A model generated the notes under the pieces. It made no database searches. It worked only from the letters and a program-made list of their open reading frames with translations, and was not told where the DNA came from. A program made the position numbers and the translations under genes. A DNA stretch of 64,000 bases from Phoronis australis (lineage: Eukaryota > Phoronida > Phoronidae), in the NCBI GenBank assembly GCA_002633005.1, contig NMRA01000053.1:1-64000 (forward strand), written 5' to 3'. Positions 62,691 to 64,000 of the stretch are shown here, piece by piece; the stretch's first letter is position 1, and every line of letters begins with the position of its first letter.

Positions 62691-63412
62691 TTTTTCAATC
62701 GACTGTTCTTGTCTTACGGGCACAAGGTTCCGTACATTATTGGAACTGGTTTCATTTCTTTTCAAATTTTTCGTATTTTAATACCAGGAAACCGAATTTC
62801 AAAACAAATTTTGCTGCTCTGAAGCTGTCGTCATCTCCTGAGTGATGTCACAAAATTTTAGGAAATGGCGCATGCATGCGTCACGGTTGTACGGTTTTCA
62901 AAAGGGCAACAGACTTTCTTTGTTATAAAAGGCAGAGCATTATTGTTTTTCACTTAAACAGGGGTACACTTAGCCACTCGCCCAGTCGCCAATGCAAGTA
63001 AAAATAGTGCTGGGCAAATAGAAGTTGACATGCCGGTCGCCCAGGTAGCGAGCGAATTTTGAGAGCGCAAAAGCACTCTATCGTTTCCCAGATTAACATG
63101 AATAAATTTTCTCCTCATGCTGTTTTTATCATGAATTTAAGGTTCAGTTTGGTCAGCGTGTGGATGCTCCGGCAGTAAAAAACATCGGCGCAGTGCGCTG
63201 CTACCAATTCAGTTGATGTCACCGGTTACGCGATTCCTCTAGACGAAAGATCACAGCGTGTGGTCAAGCACAAAGGAATTTGTGGACTAGTACGAAATGA
63301 AGAGAAAGGGGGGAAATGCGGAAGACCGTACTTCTTTGAACTGAATTTTTATTGTAATGTAGAATGTCATTTTAGCCAAAATTATTTTATAAATAATAAC
63401 ATTGAAAACACA

Positions 63413-63590
63413 TTCCGTATTCCCCCTAATAAGCGCCCCCCATGCGTTTTCAGACTTCACTAAAATAAGCGCCCAGTCCACGAACATGTACATATGCTAA
63501 AACTGCCTTACCTACAGTTCTAAAATTCTACAGTAATGTCTTCAGTTTATCAATAATATCCGACAGTTCTGAAAATCATTGTGCACAGAA
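63413..63590. repeat. Interspersed repeat with AATAAGCRCC words, copy 2
   Basis: Same word order as 62510-62690: CTAATAAGCGCCCCC, TTTTCAGACTTCACTAAAAT, AAGCGCCCAG and TAAAATTCTACAGTAATGTC. Both copies have the same orientation. Confidence 0.65.
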
Positions 63591-64000
63591 TTTCTAGACC
63601 AGGAGCCTCGCCGCTTTGTCGGTATTTAGCCTTGACTGTACATTTCAAACTTCCGCAGTGCTTTAGAAAGAACGCAAAAGTTTTGCTGATCTTGCTAGTG
63701 ACGTGTCCCACTATGGTCAGGGCTTTCAGAACAGAAGCAGCGTACTTGTCAGTGGGATTGTATTGTATCTTTCCTGTACAGATCTTCTCCCTCAACAGGA
63801 ATCCAGATTGCTTTGTACACGTAAAAACCCCAAATCGAAACTTGACCAGTGTTAATGAACACGTGGCCAAGAAGCGTGCGCTAGGGCCTACATATATATG
63901 TAGACCTGCTACTCTGGAAAATGAACTCTGACGACACGCACGCACTCGCTCACTCGGCGCATACCTGCACATTAACTTCAAAACAAACTTCACGTGACAA
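63591..64000. other. No gene recognised
   Basis: Opposite frames at 63581-63931 (+) and 63550-63993 (-) overlap almost fully. Neither shows a family motif, so at most one could be an exon. Confidence 0.25.

Overview
This is eukaryotic, animal nuclear DNA. Genes are split into short exons by long AT-rich introns with GT..AG ends, and degenerate transposons and satellites fill introns and intergenic space. Four gene models could be joined in frame by hand and recognised from protein family knowledge: SPMIP4 (C7orf31), CCDC14, NT5C3 and SLC48A1 (HRG1). The two cilium or centriole genes, together with vertebrate-like exon content, suggest an invertebrate deuterostome such as a hemichordate, amphioxus or echinoderm. 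The species cannot be fixed from the sequence alone. No operons, CRISPR arrays, rRNA genes or intact tRNA genes were seen.

Layout. 1-772: 3' end of a dead non-LTR retrotransposon. 3239-9511 (+): SPMIP4, six exons, 854 codons plus stop. 11600-15815 (-): a small gene I do not recognise, about 118 codons in five exons that join in phase. 21473-28496 (-): CCDC14, seven coding exons that join to 798 codons plus stop, with a possible first exon at 30644-30697. 31139-39787 (+): NT5C3, eight exons, 333 codons, divergent from CCDC14 across a gap of about 440 bp. 43606-43878 (-): an isolated PAN/apple-like domain frame. 51761-58709 (-): SLC48A1, three exons, 150 codons. 59236-59314 (+): a first coding exon of an unknown gene, divergent from SLC48A1. 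The rest is intron, satellite, MITE and LINE remains.

Roles. SPMIP4 (sperm axoneme) and CCDC14 (centriolar satellites) both serve microtubule organelles. NT5C3 dephosphorylates pyrimidine monophosphates, and SLC48A1 moves heme out of endolysosomes. Nothing shows these genes acting as one system; the head-to-head pairs suggest shared promoters only.

The most notable structures are: a 918-bp foldback element in NT5C3 intron 1; a perfect 34-bp-arm hairpin; a satellite built around a GTACGTAC core; tandem copies of the end of the CCDC14 coding sequence in its own 3' flank; triplicated splice acceptors before NT5C3 exon 6; and two long duplications whose second copy begins at a single N, which look like assembly joins of two haplotypes. 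I found no convincing new biological system.
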